Shown: positions 1-7,965, counted from the stretch's first letter. The stretch: DNA of 10,023 nt from Bacteroidota bacterium (GCA_022567875.1 JADFGB010000020.1:1-10023), one strand, 5' to 3'. The notes: generated by a model not told the origin, from the letters alone. Translations and numbers: made by a program.

Positions 1-822
1 AAGAACTTTCATAGCTTTTTGTCGGTTTTTTAATTGAGATCTTTCATCCTGACATTGAACAACAATACCTGTAGGGATATGTGTAATTCTAATAGCGGTT
101 TCAACCTTGTTTACATTTTGTCCTCCAGCTCCTCCGGAACGATAAACATCTATTCTTAAATCAGTTTGGTTGATTTCAATTTGAACATCTTCGACTTCAG
201 GGAGAACTGCAACTGATGCTGCAGATGTATGGACTCTTCCGCTAGATTCAGTAAGCGGAACTCTCTGAACACGATGTACACCACTTTCAAATTTTAGATT
301 GCCATAAATATTTTTACCTGACACAGAAAAGATAACCTCTTTTATTCCTCCTAATCCGGAATCACTCAAATCAATTAACTCTATTTTCCAACCTATAATT
401 TCAGCATAACGGGAATACATTCTATATAGATCAGCAGCAAATAATGCTGCTTCATCACCACCAGTTCCGGCTCTGATTTCCATAATTATATTTTTATCGT
501 CATCTGGATTTTTGGGTAGAAGAAGTAACTTAATGTTTTCTTCAATTTCATTTTTTCTAATTTCAAATTCTCCCAATTCGCTTTCAGCCATTTCTACTAA
601 TTCAGAATCATCTTCTTCGGATATTATCTCTTTGTTTCCTTCAATATTGTTTATTATATCTGTTAATTCTTTGTAAGATTTAATTATATCTTCAAGATTG
701 CTTCTTTCTTTACTTAGTTTTATAACTTTTTCTCTGTCAGAAAGAACCTCTGGATCTGATAATTCCTGATTTATTTCTTCGAAATGGTTATTAATTTTTT
801 CTAATTTTTCTATTAAGTTCAT
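1..822 (-). CDS. prfA: Peptide chain release factor 1, partial (C-terminus off the left edge)
   Basis: RF1 recognises UAA and UAG stop codons in the ribosomal A site and triggers hydrolysis of peptidyl-tRNA. Translating the minus strand from the ATG at 822-820 gives 274 residues open to the window edge; family members are about 355-360 long, so roughly 80 C-terminal residues are missing. Visible landmarks, in order, are an acidic coiled-coil N-terminal domain (1-110), the [13 protein letters not shown] block (about 117-129), [11 protein letters not shown] (183-193) with the stop-codon-reading tripeptide P189-L190-T191, and the catalytic loop [10 protein letters not shown] with G233-G234-Q235. 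A PxT tripeptide identifies RF1; RF2 would carry SPF. Leu in the middle position is less usual than the Ala, Val or Glu I recall. No Shine-Dalgarno is seen. It lies 68 bp downstream of the 150-residue gene on the same strand. RF1 identity is very secure. Confidence 0.96.
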   Translation of the reverse strand, partial: MNLIEKLEKINNHFEEINQELSDPEVLSDREKVIKLSKERSNLEDIIKSYKELTDIINNIEGNKEIISEEDDSELVEMAESELGEFEIRKNEIEENIKLLLLPKNPDDDKNIIMEIRAGTGGDEAALFAADLYRMYSRYAEIIGWKIELIDLSDSGLGGIKEVIFSVSGKNIYGNLKFESGVHRVQRVPLTESSGRVHTSAASVAVLPEVEDVQIEINQTDLRIDVYRSGGAGGQNVNKVETAIRITHIPTGIVVQCQDERSQLKNRQKAMKVL

Positions 823-849
823 AGTATCAGTAACGGTTTTTAGTTTGTA

Positions 850-858
850 AATATAGCA
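850..858 (-). promoter_or_regulatory. Possible extended -10 promoter for prfA
   Basis: On the minus strand the gap upstream of prfA contains TGCTATATT, an extended -10 pattern (TGn followed by a hexamer matching TATAAT at 5 of 6). It would start a transcript near 843, leaving a leader of about 20 bases before the ATG at 822. No good -35 box at the right spacing was found. This would let prfA be transcribed apart from the gene upstream. AT-rich gaps give such matches by chance, so this is tentative. Confidence 0.25.
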
Positions 859-890
859 AAGGGTAAAATTAAAACCTACAAAGAAAGAGG

Positions 891-1343
891 CTAACTGTAA
901 TAAATTGATGTAATTGTATAAGTATGTTTGGGGGTCTCGATGTTCCAGGTTAATTTAATGCTGGTAGGTGCAATAAATAATTCAGCATAATAAAGGTCCT
1001 GTTCACAAATGTGCGGATTTAAACTTTTCCATAAATTATTTTTTTCATTATAGAAGCTCACAAGAAATATTGGTTTTTTATCACCAAACCTTAAATGTTC
1101 TAACTTTAATATAGAATTATTATGTGCAGTCCACTTATATATATTTTTTGAATTAACTTTTTGTCCATAATTATTTACCCAGTTACCCAATTCTTCAGTA
1201 ATAATTGAAGAATCATCTGGTTTGGATACTTTTAAATTGCAATTTAGATGTATGTTCAACGATGGATTAGGGTGATTAACTTTAAAGTTTAATCTCTTAA
1301 CTTTTTCTAATTTATTTATTAAATATTTTAAGTTCGAATTCAT
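891..1343 (-). CDS. Small conserved hypothetical protein, possibly DUF6314-like
   Basis: A 150-residue, soluble-looking protein with no signal peptide or membrane segment. I do not recognise a function. The C-terminal half has features suggesting a real conserved domain: YKW (69-71), LEHLRFG (81-87), PIFLVSF (91-97), [13 protein letters not shown] (110-122) and a strand-rich tail with W133 and a final TYTITSIYY. The order 'H-x-C-x-x-D-x-Y, then W-x-(I/V), then a Pro-(Lys/Arg) turn, then a Tyr-rich end' resembles my memory of the DUF6314 family, but this is a pattern match and not a search. The start is the ATG at 1343-1341; there is no Shine-Dalgarno, as is common in Bacteroidetes-type genomes. 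It sits between the M61 peptidase (50 bp away, separated by a terminator-like hairpin) and prfA (68 bp), all on the minus strand. Coding is supported by good length, plausible composition and a tight fit between neighbours. Confidence 0.75.
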   Translation of the reverse strand: MNSNLKYLINKLEKVKRLNFKVNHPNPSLNIHLNCNLKVSKPDDSSIITEELGNWVNNYGQKVNSKNIYKWTAHNNSILKLEHLRFGDKKPIFLVSFYNEKNNLWKSLNPHICEQDLYYAELFIAPTSIKLTWNIETPKHTYTITSIYYS

Positions 1344-1355
1344 ATAGTTTAATTT

Positions 1356-1387
1356 AAAAAATGGGAAGAATGTTCAAAACCCTCCCA
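1356..1387 (-). terminator. Rho-independent terminator after the M61 peptidase gene
   Basis: In the minus-strand transcript, 7-18 bases past the M61 stop, an 8-bp stem forms between 1387-1380 and 1362-1369 (TGGGAGGG against TTCTTCCCA, with two G-U wobbles) around a loop of about ten bases. It is followed at once by six U (1361-1356). The wobble pairs exist only in the minus-strand RNA and become A-C mismatches on the plus strand, so the element is oriented to end the peptidase transcript. The small gene starting at 1343 and prfA would then need their own promoter or depend on read-through. Confidence 0.75.
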
Positions 1388-1393
1388 AGAATA

Positions 1394-3172
1394 TTAAAAA
1401 TTCTTCATCCAAGCTTTCCTAAACTTTATTTGTTTCTCAGTAGCATTTGGATTAATTTCAAAAGCATGTTTTACCTTCTGAGCTGTTAAAACAGGTACCA
1501 CCTTTATTTTTTTGTCTCCTCTCGTCACTGTAATATCTATACTGTCCCCAACTTTTAATTTACTGAATTTAACGAAAACACTTCTGGCATTTTTAAGTGT
1601 AACGGAAGTGCCCCCAATTTCCTCAATTATATCACCCTCTAAAATTCCTGTTTCTGCAGCTTTAGTGGATTTAGAAACAAACAATTTTTGTCCTTTTACA
1701 CCAAATCGAATTCCGAGTGAAATTTTAGAACTGTCCACTCCTTTTGACTCATAATAGTTAACTCCAAGTTTATCAAAATATTCTTTTACCGGTAGAGGTT
1801 CTGTATTTTTTATGTATTTATTAATAAAATCATCCATTTCAGGATAAGTCATTGCAACTAATTCATTAAAGAAATTATTTTCACTAAACGATTTATGTTT
1901 ACCATATTTGTTCGTTAATTCTATAATTAATTCTCTAAGTCCCTTTTTACCATCTGAAAGATCAAGCAGACGAATATCCATTAAAGTTCCTGTTACAGAA
2001 CCTTTCATATAAATATTTGCATATTGCTGTGGTAATTCTGTAGCGCGTTTACCAAGTTCTGTAAGACTGATATCTTGTTTAAAAAAATCATTAATCTTTA
2101 ACTTTTGTGAAATTTCTTTTAAATAATCTTCAAGAGTAATTAGTCCTCCTCGTAATTGCATTATACCTGATGCCCACTCTGTGATACCTTCATATAACCA
2201 TAAATGTTGAGACATAACTGGTTTAATAAAATTAAACTTTTCTACAAGTTCACTATGAATGTTTAATGGTGTAACAATATGAAAAAACTCGTGTGCAACC
2301 ACAGATCGAATATTATTCATAAGTTTTTCAGATAACGGTTCTTCCTTATAGATATACTCGGAGCTGTATGAATGTTCCCAAGCACCTGCAGTAAAATCTT
2401 CAAAGTGAAAAAGGAAATCATAATGTTTTACAGGTATTTTTTTTATAAACTGTTTTTCAGCATCAAGAATATCTTTTAACATAGAAAGTAGTTCATCAGA
2501 TTTTATTAAACCCGTTTTGGAATACGTATAAACATTAATATCTGTATTTGCTATTTTTGTTACAGCTTTAGTTAAATTACCCAATAATATTGGTGAATCA
2601 ACTATATGATCGTATGTATCTGCTTCATAATATCCATTTTTGTTAAGCTTTAAAGCCGTGCCTACTATCCACTCTTCAGGGTATTCTAATTTTACATAAA
2701 TTGGATCGGATTGTTTGCCTTTAAAATATCCGAATACTGCGTGCCCGTTTATCAAAACATGATCATCTTCAATAGAGGTACCGGCCATAGGATAGACTTT
2801 ATTAGTTTCAACAGGAGTGTCCCAAGTTTCAGAAATAGTGTAAATTATTTTGTAAACATCTTCGGGGTCATCAATTTCCCATTGATTTGTTGAAATTTTT
2901 TCCACGTCAATCTGGTCTCCATCCTCATCAAACGCATTAAAAGATTTTACAAATCTTCCAATATCCATAATTTGATATGTCCCGGGAGCAGTTGAAGCAA
3001 ACTGGAAAATATTATTATCATCGGTAAGGTTTTCAGGAAATAAAGTTACTTTAAATGTGTCATTAGAGCGGTCATTTAAATTAATATAAAACTTTTGCTG
3101 AGCTAATATTCCAATGCTTACAAAAACAACAAATGCAAATGTTAATTTAAAATTTCTTAAAAATTGTTTCAT
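1394..3172 (-). CDS. Secreted M61-family metallopeptidase (glycyl aminopeptidase-like) with C-terminal PDZ domain
   Basis: Predicted exported zinc peptidase of 592 residues. A signal peptide is clear: basic start (MKQFLRNFK), hydrophobic core about 10-23, with likely cleavage near the Ala-Gln at 24-25. Residues about 26-200 form the beta-rich N-terminal domain typical of M61 (FQFASTAPGTYQIMDIGRF at 56-74). The catalytic domain holds the zinc motif H294-E-F-F-H298, and the likely third ligand is E328 in WLYEGITEW. A PDZ domain follows at about 486-562 (ILEGDIIEEIGG at 510-521), which in this family probably helps recognise substrates. The ATG is backed by a strong Shine-Dalgarno, AAGGAG (3184-3179), six bases upstream. 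The gene ends at a hairpin terminator and is divergent from ispH. Family assignment is firm. The true substrate (peptides starting with Gly/Ala, or general periplasmic protein turnover) cannot be read from the sequence. Confidence 0.93.
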   Translation of the reverse strand: MKQFLRNFKLTFAFVVFVSIGILAQQKFYINLNDRSNDTFKVTLFPENLTDDNNIFQFASTAPGTYQIMDIGRFVKSFNAFDEDGDQIDVEKISTNQWEIDDPEDVYKIIYTISETWDTPVETNKVYPMAGTSIEDDHVLINGHAVFGYFKGKQSDPIYVKLEYPEEWIVGTALKLNKNGYYEADTYDHIVDSPILLGNLTKAVTKIANTDINVYTYSKTGLIKSDELLSMLKDILDAEKQFIKKIPVKHYDFLFHFEDFTAGAWEHSYSSEYIYKEEPLSEKLMNNIRSVVAHEFFHIVTPLNIHSELVEKFNFIKPVMSQHLWLYEGITEWASGIMQLRGGLITLEDYLKEISQKLKINDFFKQDISLTELGKRATELPQQYANIYMKGSVTGTLMDIRLLDLSDGKKGLRELIIELTNKYGKHKSFSENNFFNELVAMTYPEMDDFINKYIKNTEPLPVKEYFDKLGVNYYESKGVDSSKISLGIRFGVKGQKLFVSKSTKAAETGILEGDIIEEIGGTSVTLKNARSVFVKFSKLKVGDSIDITVTRGDKKIKVVPVLTAQKVKHAFEINPNATEKQIKFRKAWMKNF

Positions 3173-3291
3173 CTAAAACTCCTTTATAACTAAATATAAT
3201 TATTACAAGATGAAAATATTAATAATAGAAAACTGATTTTTAAAGATTATGATGAACGATAAGAATTTGTGATTAACGGATAATCTTGTAC

Positions 3292-3320
3292 TTGAAGAGA
3301 AAACTGTATGAGATTATACT
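3292..3320 (+). promoter_or_regulatory. Sigma70-like promoter for ispH
   Basis: TTGAAG (3292-3297, 4 of 6 to the -35 consensus) and TATACT (3315-3320, 5 of 6 to the -10 consensus) are separated by exactly 17 bases, inside the divergent gap and pointing at ispH. Transcription would begin near 3327, giving a leader of about 63 bases. The -10 box runs into TTTG, so a Bacteroidetes-type sigma-A element (TA, spacer, TTTG) can be half-seen at the same place, but its internal spacing is off by one. Confidence 0.55.
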
Positions 3321-3335
3321 TTGTTAAATGATTTT

Positions 3336-3349
3336 AGAATTATAATTCT
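3336..3349. repeat. 14-bp perfect palindrome in the ispH leader
   Basis: AGAATTATAATTCT reads the same on both strands. It lies about 10 bases past the predicted ispH start of transcription and 40 bases before the start codon, a usual place for a repressor operator. Being AT-rich and short, it could also be chance. No regulator is encoded in the window. A link with iron or redox control would be a guess based only on IspH being an iron-sulfur enzyme. Confidence 0.4.
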
Positions 3350-3389
3350 TTAAATTTCATCTTAACTTATAAAAAAATGAATATTAAAA

Positions 3390-4610
3390 TTGAAAAAATT
3401 TGAGATACCTATATATTATCAAAGCTCTATTATTTCTAGAATAAAAGAAATTCGAAATTTGAATGATCCTAGAAAAAAAGATTACTCTCCAACAATGTTG
3501 GATTTTGGACCTGTCCGTTTTTTTATTGCAAGACATTTCGGATTTTGTTACGGCGTACAAAACGCAATTGAAATTGCCTATAAAACGATATCTGAAAATC
3601 CTGATAAAAGAATATTTTTATTGAGTGAAATGATTCACAATCCGGGTGTAAATAATGATCTGCAAAACATGGGTGTAGAATTTATTATGGATACTTCCGG
3701 AAATCAAATTATAGATTGGGATGAAATATCAAATAAAGATATTGTAATTATTCCTGCATTTGGAACAACATTAGAAATTGAGAAAAAATTAAACGAAAAA
3801 GATATAAACCCCTATAAGTACAACACAACATGCCCTTTTGTAGAGAAGGTTTGGAACCGCTCAGTATCCTTAGGTGATGAAGGCAGCACTGTAATAATTC
3901 ATGGTAAATATTCACACGAAGAAACAAGGGCTACATTTTCACACAGCAAAGAAAGTTCACCCTCCCTTATTGTTGGGGATATAAAGGAAACAGATTTTTT
4001 GGCATCTGTAATATTAAACAAAAGAAATAAAGAAGAATTTTATGAATATTTTAAAGAGAAATATTCAGAAGGATTTAATATAGAAAAGCATTTGATCAAA
4101 ATTGGTGTTGTTAATCAAACTACCATGCTGGCTAAAGAAACTACAGAGATAGCTTCTTTACTTAAGCAAACTATGATAGAAAAATATGGTATTGTTAAAA
4201 TTTGTGAGCATTTTGTAGATACAAGAGATACATTATGCTATGCAACGAATGATAACCAGGATGCGACTATTGAATTATTATGCAGAAATGCAGATTTTGC
4301 TATTGTTGTGGGCGGTTATAACAGCTCTAACACGAGCCATATTGTAGAACTTTGCAATGAAAAACTTCACACTTATTTTATTTCCTCTGCAGATAAAATA
4401 TTGGATGATATAAATATAAATCACTTTGATTTAAGTATAAAAGAAGAAATAACTACTGATAATTATTTACCTCGCAAAAATAAAATTGATATACTTCTTA
4501 CCAGCGGTGCTTCGTGTCCCGATGCAGAAGTAGACAGAGTATTGATGAAATTTTTGTCAATGTTTGATGAAGTAAAACCAATCGATGAAGTAATACAAAA
4601 TTTAGGCTAA
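3390..4610 (+). CDS. ispH: 4-hydroxy-3-methylbut-2-enyl diphosphate reductase (long form)
   Basis: IspH (LytB) is the last step of the MEP pathway: an iron-sulfur enzyme reducing HMBPP to isopentenyl and dimethylallyl diphosphate in the cytoplasm. The three cluster cysteines are C53 (HFGFCYGV), C148 (NTTCPFVEKVW) and C283 (DTLCYATNDNQ). Substrate-site residues also appear: H83 (MIHNP), H176/E178 (SHEETRATFSH), T244-T245 (NQTTM), N311-S-S-N314 and S375 (SGASCP). At 406 residues it is the long form, with about 40 extra N-terminal residues and an insertion at about 190-235 relative to the 316-residue E. coli enzyme; Cytophaga-type and cyanobacterial enzymes share this. The start is TTG at 3390: the frame is closed by TGA at 3378-3380, no ATG lies between, and MKKFEIPIYY matches how I recall homologues beginning. 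No Shine-Dalgarno is seen. It probably has its own promoter at 3292-3320. Confidence 0.96.
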   Translation: MKKFEIPIYYQSSIISRIKEIRNLNDPRKKDYSPTMLDFGPVRFFIARHFGFCYGVQNAIEIAYKTISENPDKRIFLLSEMIHNPGVNNDLQNMGVEFIMDTSGNQIIDWDEISNKDIVIIPAFGTTLEIEKKLNEKDINPYKYNTTCPFVEKVWNRSVSLGDEGSTVIIHGKYSHEETRATFSHSKESSPSLIVGDIKETDFLASVILNKRNKEEFYEYFKEKYSEGFNIEKHLIKIGVVNQTTMLAKETTEIASLLKQTMIEKYGIVKICEHFVDTRDTLCYATNDNQDATIELLCRNADFAIVVGGYNSSNTSHIVELCNEKLHTYFISSADKILDDININHFDLSIKEEITTDNYLPRKNKIDILLTSGASCPDAEVDRVLMKFLSMFDEVKPIDEVIQNLG

Positions 4611-4631
4611 AGCTTTTTATTTTCAATTACG

Positions 4632-4681
4632 GTGATTAATTTTAAGGTTGTTACGGTTGCACCGTGACAAATTACAATCAC
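4632..4681. terminator. Nested hairpin between convergent genes, possible bidirectional terminator
   Basis: An inner stem of 8 bp pairs 4650-4657 with 4661-4668 (GTTACGGT against ACCGTGAC, one G-T) around a 3-base TGC loop. An outer 6-bp stem pairs GTGATT (4632-4637) with AATCAC (4676-4681). It sits in the 168-bp gap where ispH and the flavoprotein gene run toward each other, where a shared terminator is expected. Neither side has a proper U tract, so it is not a textbook rho-independent terminator. The rest of 4611-4778 shows nothing recognisable. Confidence 0.4.
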
Positions 4682-4778
4682 TTATTACTTTCAAAAACAA
4701 TTTTAAAATCAAGCTTTCTTGGAGAAATATTTTTTATAAATATTAAATAAAAAGTTAAAAGAATTTTGTTATGAACAG

Positions 4779-5726
4779 TTAATAATTAAACAATGTAACT
4801 TTTGCTGAATTAAACTCACTTAATAATTGTTCAAATAGCTCGTTTACTGTAGGCAAATTTTTTATCAATCCTGAACTTTGTCCCGCTTCCATTTCACCTT
4901 CTATTTCGTTGCCTTCAAAAATACCCAATCGTTCCCTTTTTTTACCCAATAATTTTTTTAATTGTTCTTCGTTCCATCCTTCTGATTCAGCAATTATTGA
5001 ACGGATAGAAAAATCATTCTTAAGCATTCTTACCAAACCAATTTTTTTGAAAGCAAGAATCGTATCATTGTCATTAGCTTCTACCACGTATTTTTTATAA
5101 TTAGGATGGGCGGATGATTCTATGGTAGCTGCAAATCTTGTTCCCATTTGCACGCCTTCAGCACCCAAAGAAAAGGTAGCTAAAATTCCTCTGCCGTCTG
5201 CAATACCGCCTGCAGCAATTACAGGGATATTTACCGCATCAACTATTTGAGGAATTAAGCATATGGTTGTTGTCTCGTCGGCACCGTTATGTCCGCCGGC
5301 TTCCACTCCTTCACCAACAACAGCATCACAACCTGCCGCCTCAGCCTTTAAAGCAAATTTAACAGATGGTACTACGTGTACGACTTTAACATCTTTTGAT
5401 TTTAATTTTTCAGTAAATGTTTTGGGATTGCCCGCAGAAGTAAAAACAATTTTTACTTCATTTTGTATTGTTACATTAACAAGTTCTTCAGCATCTTTTC
5501 TCATTAAAGGGATATTAATACCGAATGGTTTTTGAGTTGCTATTTTGCACTTTTTAATATGCTCATCTAAAAGCTCAGGCTTCATCGAACCCGAACCTAT
5601 CAAGCCCAATCCCCCGCAATTAGATACAGCAGAAGCCAAACGCCAACCCGACACCCAAACCATTCCGGCTTGTATAATGGGATATTTAATTTTGAATAAG
5701 TCGGTGATTCTGTTAATTATATTCAT
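4779..5726 (-). CDS. NAD(P)H-dependent flavin oxidoreductase, FabK / nitronate monooxygenase family
   Basis: A 315-residue FMN-binding TIM-barrel protein. The N-terminal IKYPIIQAGMVWVSG (13-27), the catalytic-loop GGHNG with H146, phosphate-binding AAGGIADGRG (171-180), LGAEGVQMGTRF (187-198) and the late AGQSSGLI (281-288) are the standard landmarks shared by class II enoyl-ACP reductase (FabK) and nitronate monooxygenase. The late AGQ..G segment and the overall length are FabK-like, so a role in fatty-acid elongation (reduction of trans-2-enoyl-ACP) is possible. The two groups are easily confused, however, and the neighbours give no help: there are no other fab genes here. The start is the ATG at 5726-5724 with no Shine-Dalgarno. 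The gene is divergent from the nucleotidyltransferase across 80 bp and convergent with ispH. The family is secure; the precise reaction is not. Confidence 0.9.
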   Translation of the reverse strand: MNIINRITDLFKIKYPIIQAGMVWVSGWRLASAVSNCGGLGLIGSGSMKPELLDEHIKKCKIATQKPFGINIPLMRKDAEELVNVTIQNEVKIVFTSAGNPKTFTEKLKSKDVKVVHVVPSVKFALKAEAAGCDAVVGEGVEAGGHNGADETTTICLIPQIVDAVNIPVIAAGGIADGRGILATFSLGAEGVQMGTRFAATIESSAHPNYKKYVVEANDNDTILAFKKIGLVRMLKNDFSIRSIIAESEGWNEEQLKKLLGKKRERLGIFEGNEIEGEMEAGQSSGLIKNLPTVNELFEQLLSEFNSAKVTLFNY

Positions 5727-5806
5727 AATAAAGCAATCTATTTCTATTTGGTAATAAAAACAAGATTAAGTAATTTTAAATTCATATTCTATCAAAATAA
5801 AAAATT

Positions 5807-6784
5807 ATGAGAGCAATTATACCGGTTGCCGGAGTTGGCAGCAGACTAAGACCACATACTTATACAATACCCAAAGTGTTGTTAAATGTTGGAGGCAAAC
5901 CTATACTTGCACACATTTTAGATAAGTTGATTTCGGAAAATATAAACAAAGTCACCTTTGTTATAGGGCATCTTGGTGATAAAATAGAAGAGTTTGTAAA
6001 AAGTGAATATTCTAATTTAGATAGTGAATTTGTTGTACAAAATGAGTTAGGAGGTCTGGGGCACGCCATTTATACAGCCATTCCTACATTTGATGAAAAA
6101 GATATTTTTATCATTCTCGGTGATACAATATTTGATGTAAATCTTGATGAAGTTTTTAATAAAGATTATTCGATGATTGGAGTTAAAGAAGTAGAAGACC
6201 CTAGCAGATTCGGAGTAGCTGTAATAAAAAACGACGAAGTTGAAAAACTTGTAGAAAAACCTACTGAACCGATATCCAATCTGGCTATAGTAGGACTTTA
6301 TTACATATCAAATGCGCAAACCCTTTCTGAATGTTTAAATGAATTAATTAAAAAAGATATAAGAACCAATGGTGAACTTCAGCTTACGGATGCTTTACAA
6401 ATGATGATTGAACAAGGGGAAAAAATTTGCACCTTCCCTGTCGAGGGCTGGTATGACTGCGGAAAACAGGAAACTTTGTTAGAAACAAACAGAATATTAT
6501 TAGACGATAAATGCACGGATAAGAAATTTGATAATGTAGTAATTAATAATCCTGTTTATATAGCTGATGATGTTGAAATATCGGGTTCAATAATCGGTCC
6601 TTATGCAACAATAAGCAAAGGAAGTAAAATTTCAGACTCTATAATTAAAAATTCAATTATCGGAGAAAATTCCGAAATAAAAGCATCACTACTTGAAGGC
6701 TCTATTATCGGAAACAATACATTGATAAAAGGAAGTTATAAAAAACTTAACACCGGTGATTCAACTGAAATAGAAATTTATTAA
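5807..6784 (+). CDS. Sugar-1-phosphate nucleotidyltransferase with C-terminal left-handed beta-helix
   Basis: Predicted to join an NTP and a sugar 1-phosphate into a nucleotide sugar for polysaccharide or cell-envelope synthesis. The Rossmann-like catalytic domain (about 1-230) has the NTP-binding signature AGVGSRLRPHTYTIPK (8-23, with K23), ILGDTIFD (103-110) with metal-binding D106, VEKP (149-152) and WYDCGKQETLLETNR (215-229). The last of these is typical of glucose-1-phosphate thymidylyltransferase-like enzymes. Residues about 243-312 form short hexapeptide repeats (SIIGPYATISKGSKI, SIIGENSEI, SIIGNNTLI) of a left-handed beta-helix; no acetyltransferase activity is evident. At 325 residues it is shorter than the roughly 350-400 of the RmlA-long/archaeal type. 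Base and sugar specificity (dTTP, UTP or GTP) cannot be fixed from sequence. It starts at the ATG at 5807 without a Shine-Dalgarno and is first of a probable operon: metK begins 27 bp downstream. Confidence 0.9.
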   Translation: MRAIIPVAGVGSRLRPHTYTIPKVLLNVGGKPILAHILDKLISENINKVTFVIGHLGDKIEEFVKSEYSNLDSEFVVQNELGGLGHAIYTAIPTFDEKDIFIILGDTIFDVNLDEVFNKDYSMIGVKEVEDPSRFGVAVIKNDEVEKLVEKPTEPISNLAIVGLYYISNAQTLSECLNELIKKDIRTNGELQLTDALQMMIEQGEKICTFPVEGWYDCGKQETLLETNRILLDDKCTDKKFDNVVINNPVYIADDVEISGSIIGPYATISKGSKISDSIIKNSIIGENSEIKASLLEGSIIGNNTLIKGSYKKLNTGDSTEIEIY

Positions 6785-6811
6785 ATTTACACTTCATTTT
6801 TAAGGATATTT

Positions 6812-7948
6812 ATGTCTTATTTTTTCTCTTCAGAATCAGTCTCGGAAGGTCATCCTGATAAAGTTTGTGATGCCATCTCAGACGGAATATTAGATGCAAT
6901 ATTTAAGAAAGATACAAATGCAAGAGTTGCCTGCGAAACTTTTGTTACAACGGGACTTGTTTTAGTCGGAGGCGAAATTACTACTGATGCATACATAGAA
7001 GTTCAAGATATCGTTCGCGATATTGTTCGTAGAATTGGATATACAAAAGCTGAATATAAATTTGATTCTGAGTCTTGTTCTGTTTTAAATGCTATTCATT
7101 CACAATCACCTGACATTGCAATGGGAGTAGATACCGGCGGCGCTGGAGACCAGGGTATTATGTTCGGTTATGCTTGTGATCAAACACCCGAACTGATGCC
7201 AATGCCAATTATGTATGCCCATAAATTGATGAAGAAACTTACTCAAATAAGAAAAAAAAATAACGGTTTAATGCCCTATTTAAGACCCGATTCTAAATCA
7301 CAGGTAACAATTGAATACGATGAAAATAATAAACCTTTAAGAGTTGATACTGTTGTAATTTCCACTCAGCATGATGCCAACATAAAACAATCTACAATTA
7401 AAAGAGATGTCATAGAACACGTAATTAAAAAAGCAATTCCAGAAAAATATATTGATAAAAAAACCAAGTTCTTTGTTAATCCAACAGGCAAATTTGAAAT
7501 TGGAGGACCGCATGGTGACAGCGGTTTAACAGGAAGAAAAATAATTGTAGATACTTACGGCGGTTGGGCACCTCACGGAGGCGGAGCTTTTTCGGGTAAA
7601 GATCCTTCAAAGGTTGACAGAAGTGCAACTTATGCAGCAAGACACATTGCAAAAAACATTGTTGCAGCTAAATTAGCAAAAGAGTGTTTAGTTCAATTGG
7701 CCTACGCAATCGGCGTTGCAGAACCTGTCTCTATTTTTGTTGATACAAAAAGGACAGGTGTAATTCCTGATACTGAAATCTCAAAAATGATAATTAAAGA
7801 AGTTGATCTTACACCAAATGGTATAATTAAAAGATTAAAATTAAGAGCTCCAATATATGAAGCAACTTCAGCATACGGACATTTTGGTCGGAATGAATTT
7901 TCTTGGGAACAACTTAATTTAGTAACAAAATTTAAAAAATATAAATAA
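6812..7948 (+). CDS. metK: S-adenosylmethionine synthetase
   Basis: MetK makes S-adenosylmethionine from methionine and ATP, releasing phosphate and diphosphate; it is cytoplasmic and normally a tetramer. At 378 residues it has the full set of family blocks: [15 protein letters not shown] (11-25) with H14 and D16, [12 protein letters not shown] (110-121, the hexapeptide signature), [13 protein letters not shown] (231-243) and [18 protein letters not shown] (254-271, the P-loop-like nonapeptide GGGAFSGKD). Length and ends match bacterial homologues. The ATG has a Shine-Dalgarno AAGGA (6802-6806) five bases upstream. It lies 27 bp after the nucleotidyltransferase and 17 bp before sahH, so it is probably cotranscribed with both. 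The upstream gap is too short for a SAM riboswitch, so any such control would have to act before 5807. Confidence 0.98.
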   Translation: MSYFFSSESVSEGHPDKVCDAISDGILDAIFKKDTNARVACETFVTTGLVLVGGEITTDAYIEVQDIVRDIVRRIGYTKAEYKFDSESCSVLNAIHSQSPDIAMGVDTGGAGDQGIMFGYACDQTPELMPMPIMYAHKLMKKLTQIRKKNNGLMPYLRPDSKSQVTIEYDENNKPLRVDTVVISTQHDANIKQSTIKRDVIEHVIKKAIPEKYIDKKTKFFVNPTGKFEIGGPHGDSGLTGRKIIVDTYGGWAPHGGGAFSGKDPSKVDRSATYAARHIAKNIVAAKLAKECLVQLAYAIGVAEPVSIFVDTKRTGVIPDTEISKMIIKEVDLTPNGIIKRLKLRAPIYEATSAYGHFGRNEFSWEQLNLVTKFKKYK

Positions 7949-7965
7949 TTAAAGGGCATATAAAT

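Noticed and set aside
5545..5754. Open frame on the plus strand opposite the 5' end of the flavoprotein gene
   Set aside because: It is antisense to the highly conserved N-terminal region of a clear enzyme, has no Shine-Dalgarno and resembles no protein. The same holds for the plus-strand frames at 1512-1754, 2711-2893, 4909-5100 and 5263-5535.
5727..5806. Promoters in the divergent gap between the flavoprotein and the nucleotidyltransferase
   Set aside because: At least one promoter each way must lie in or near here, but the best pairs (for example minus-strand TTGTTT-17-TAGATT) match consensus poorly and are no better than expected by chance in such AT-rich DNA.
6785..6811. Possible SAM or SAH riboswitch ahead of metK or sahH
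   Set aside because: The gaps upstream (27 and 17 bp) are far too short for any known SAM or SAH riboswitch, and the 80-bp gap before 5807 shows no matching stem pattern.
7702..7959. Minus-strand open frame opposite the 3' end of metK
   Set aside because: It is the mirror of conserved MetK sequence with no start signal. The same applies to the minus-strand frames at 5860-6069, 9343-9579, 9438-9656 and 9598-9876.
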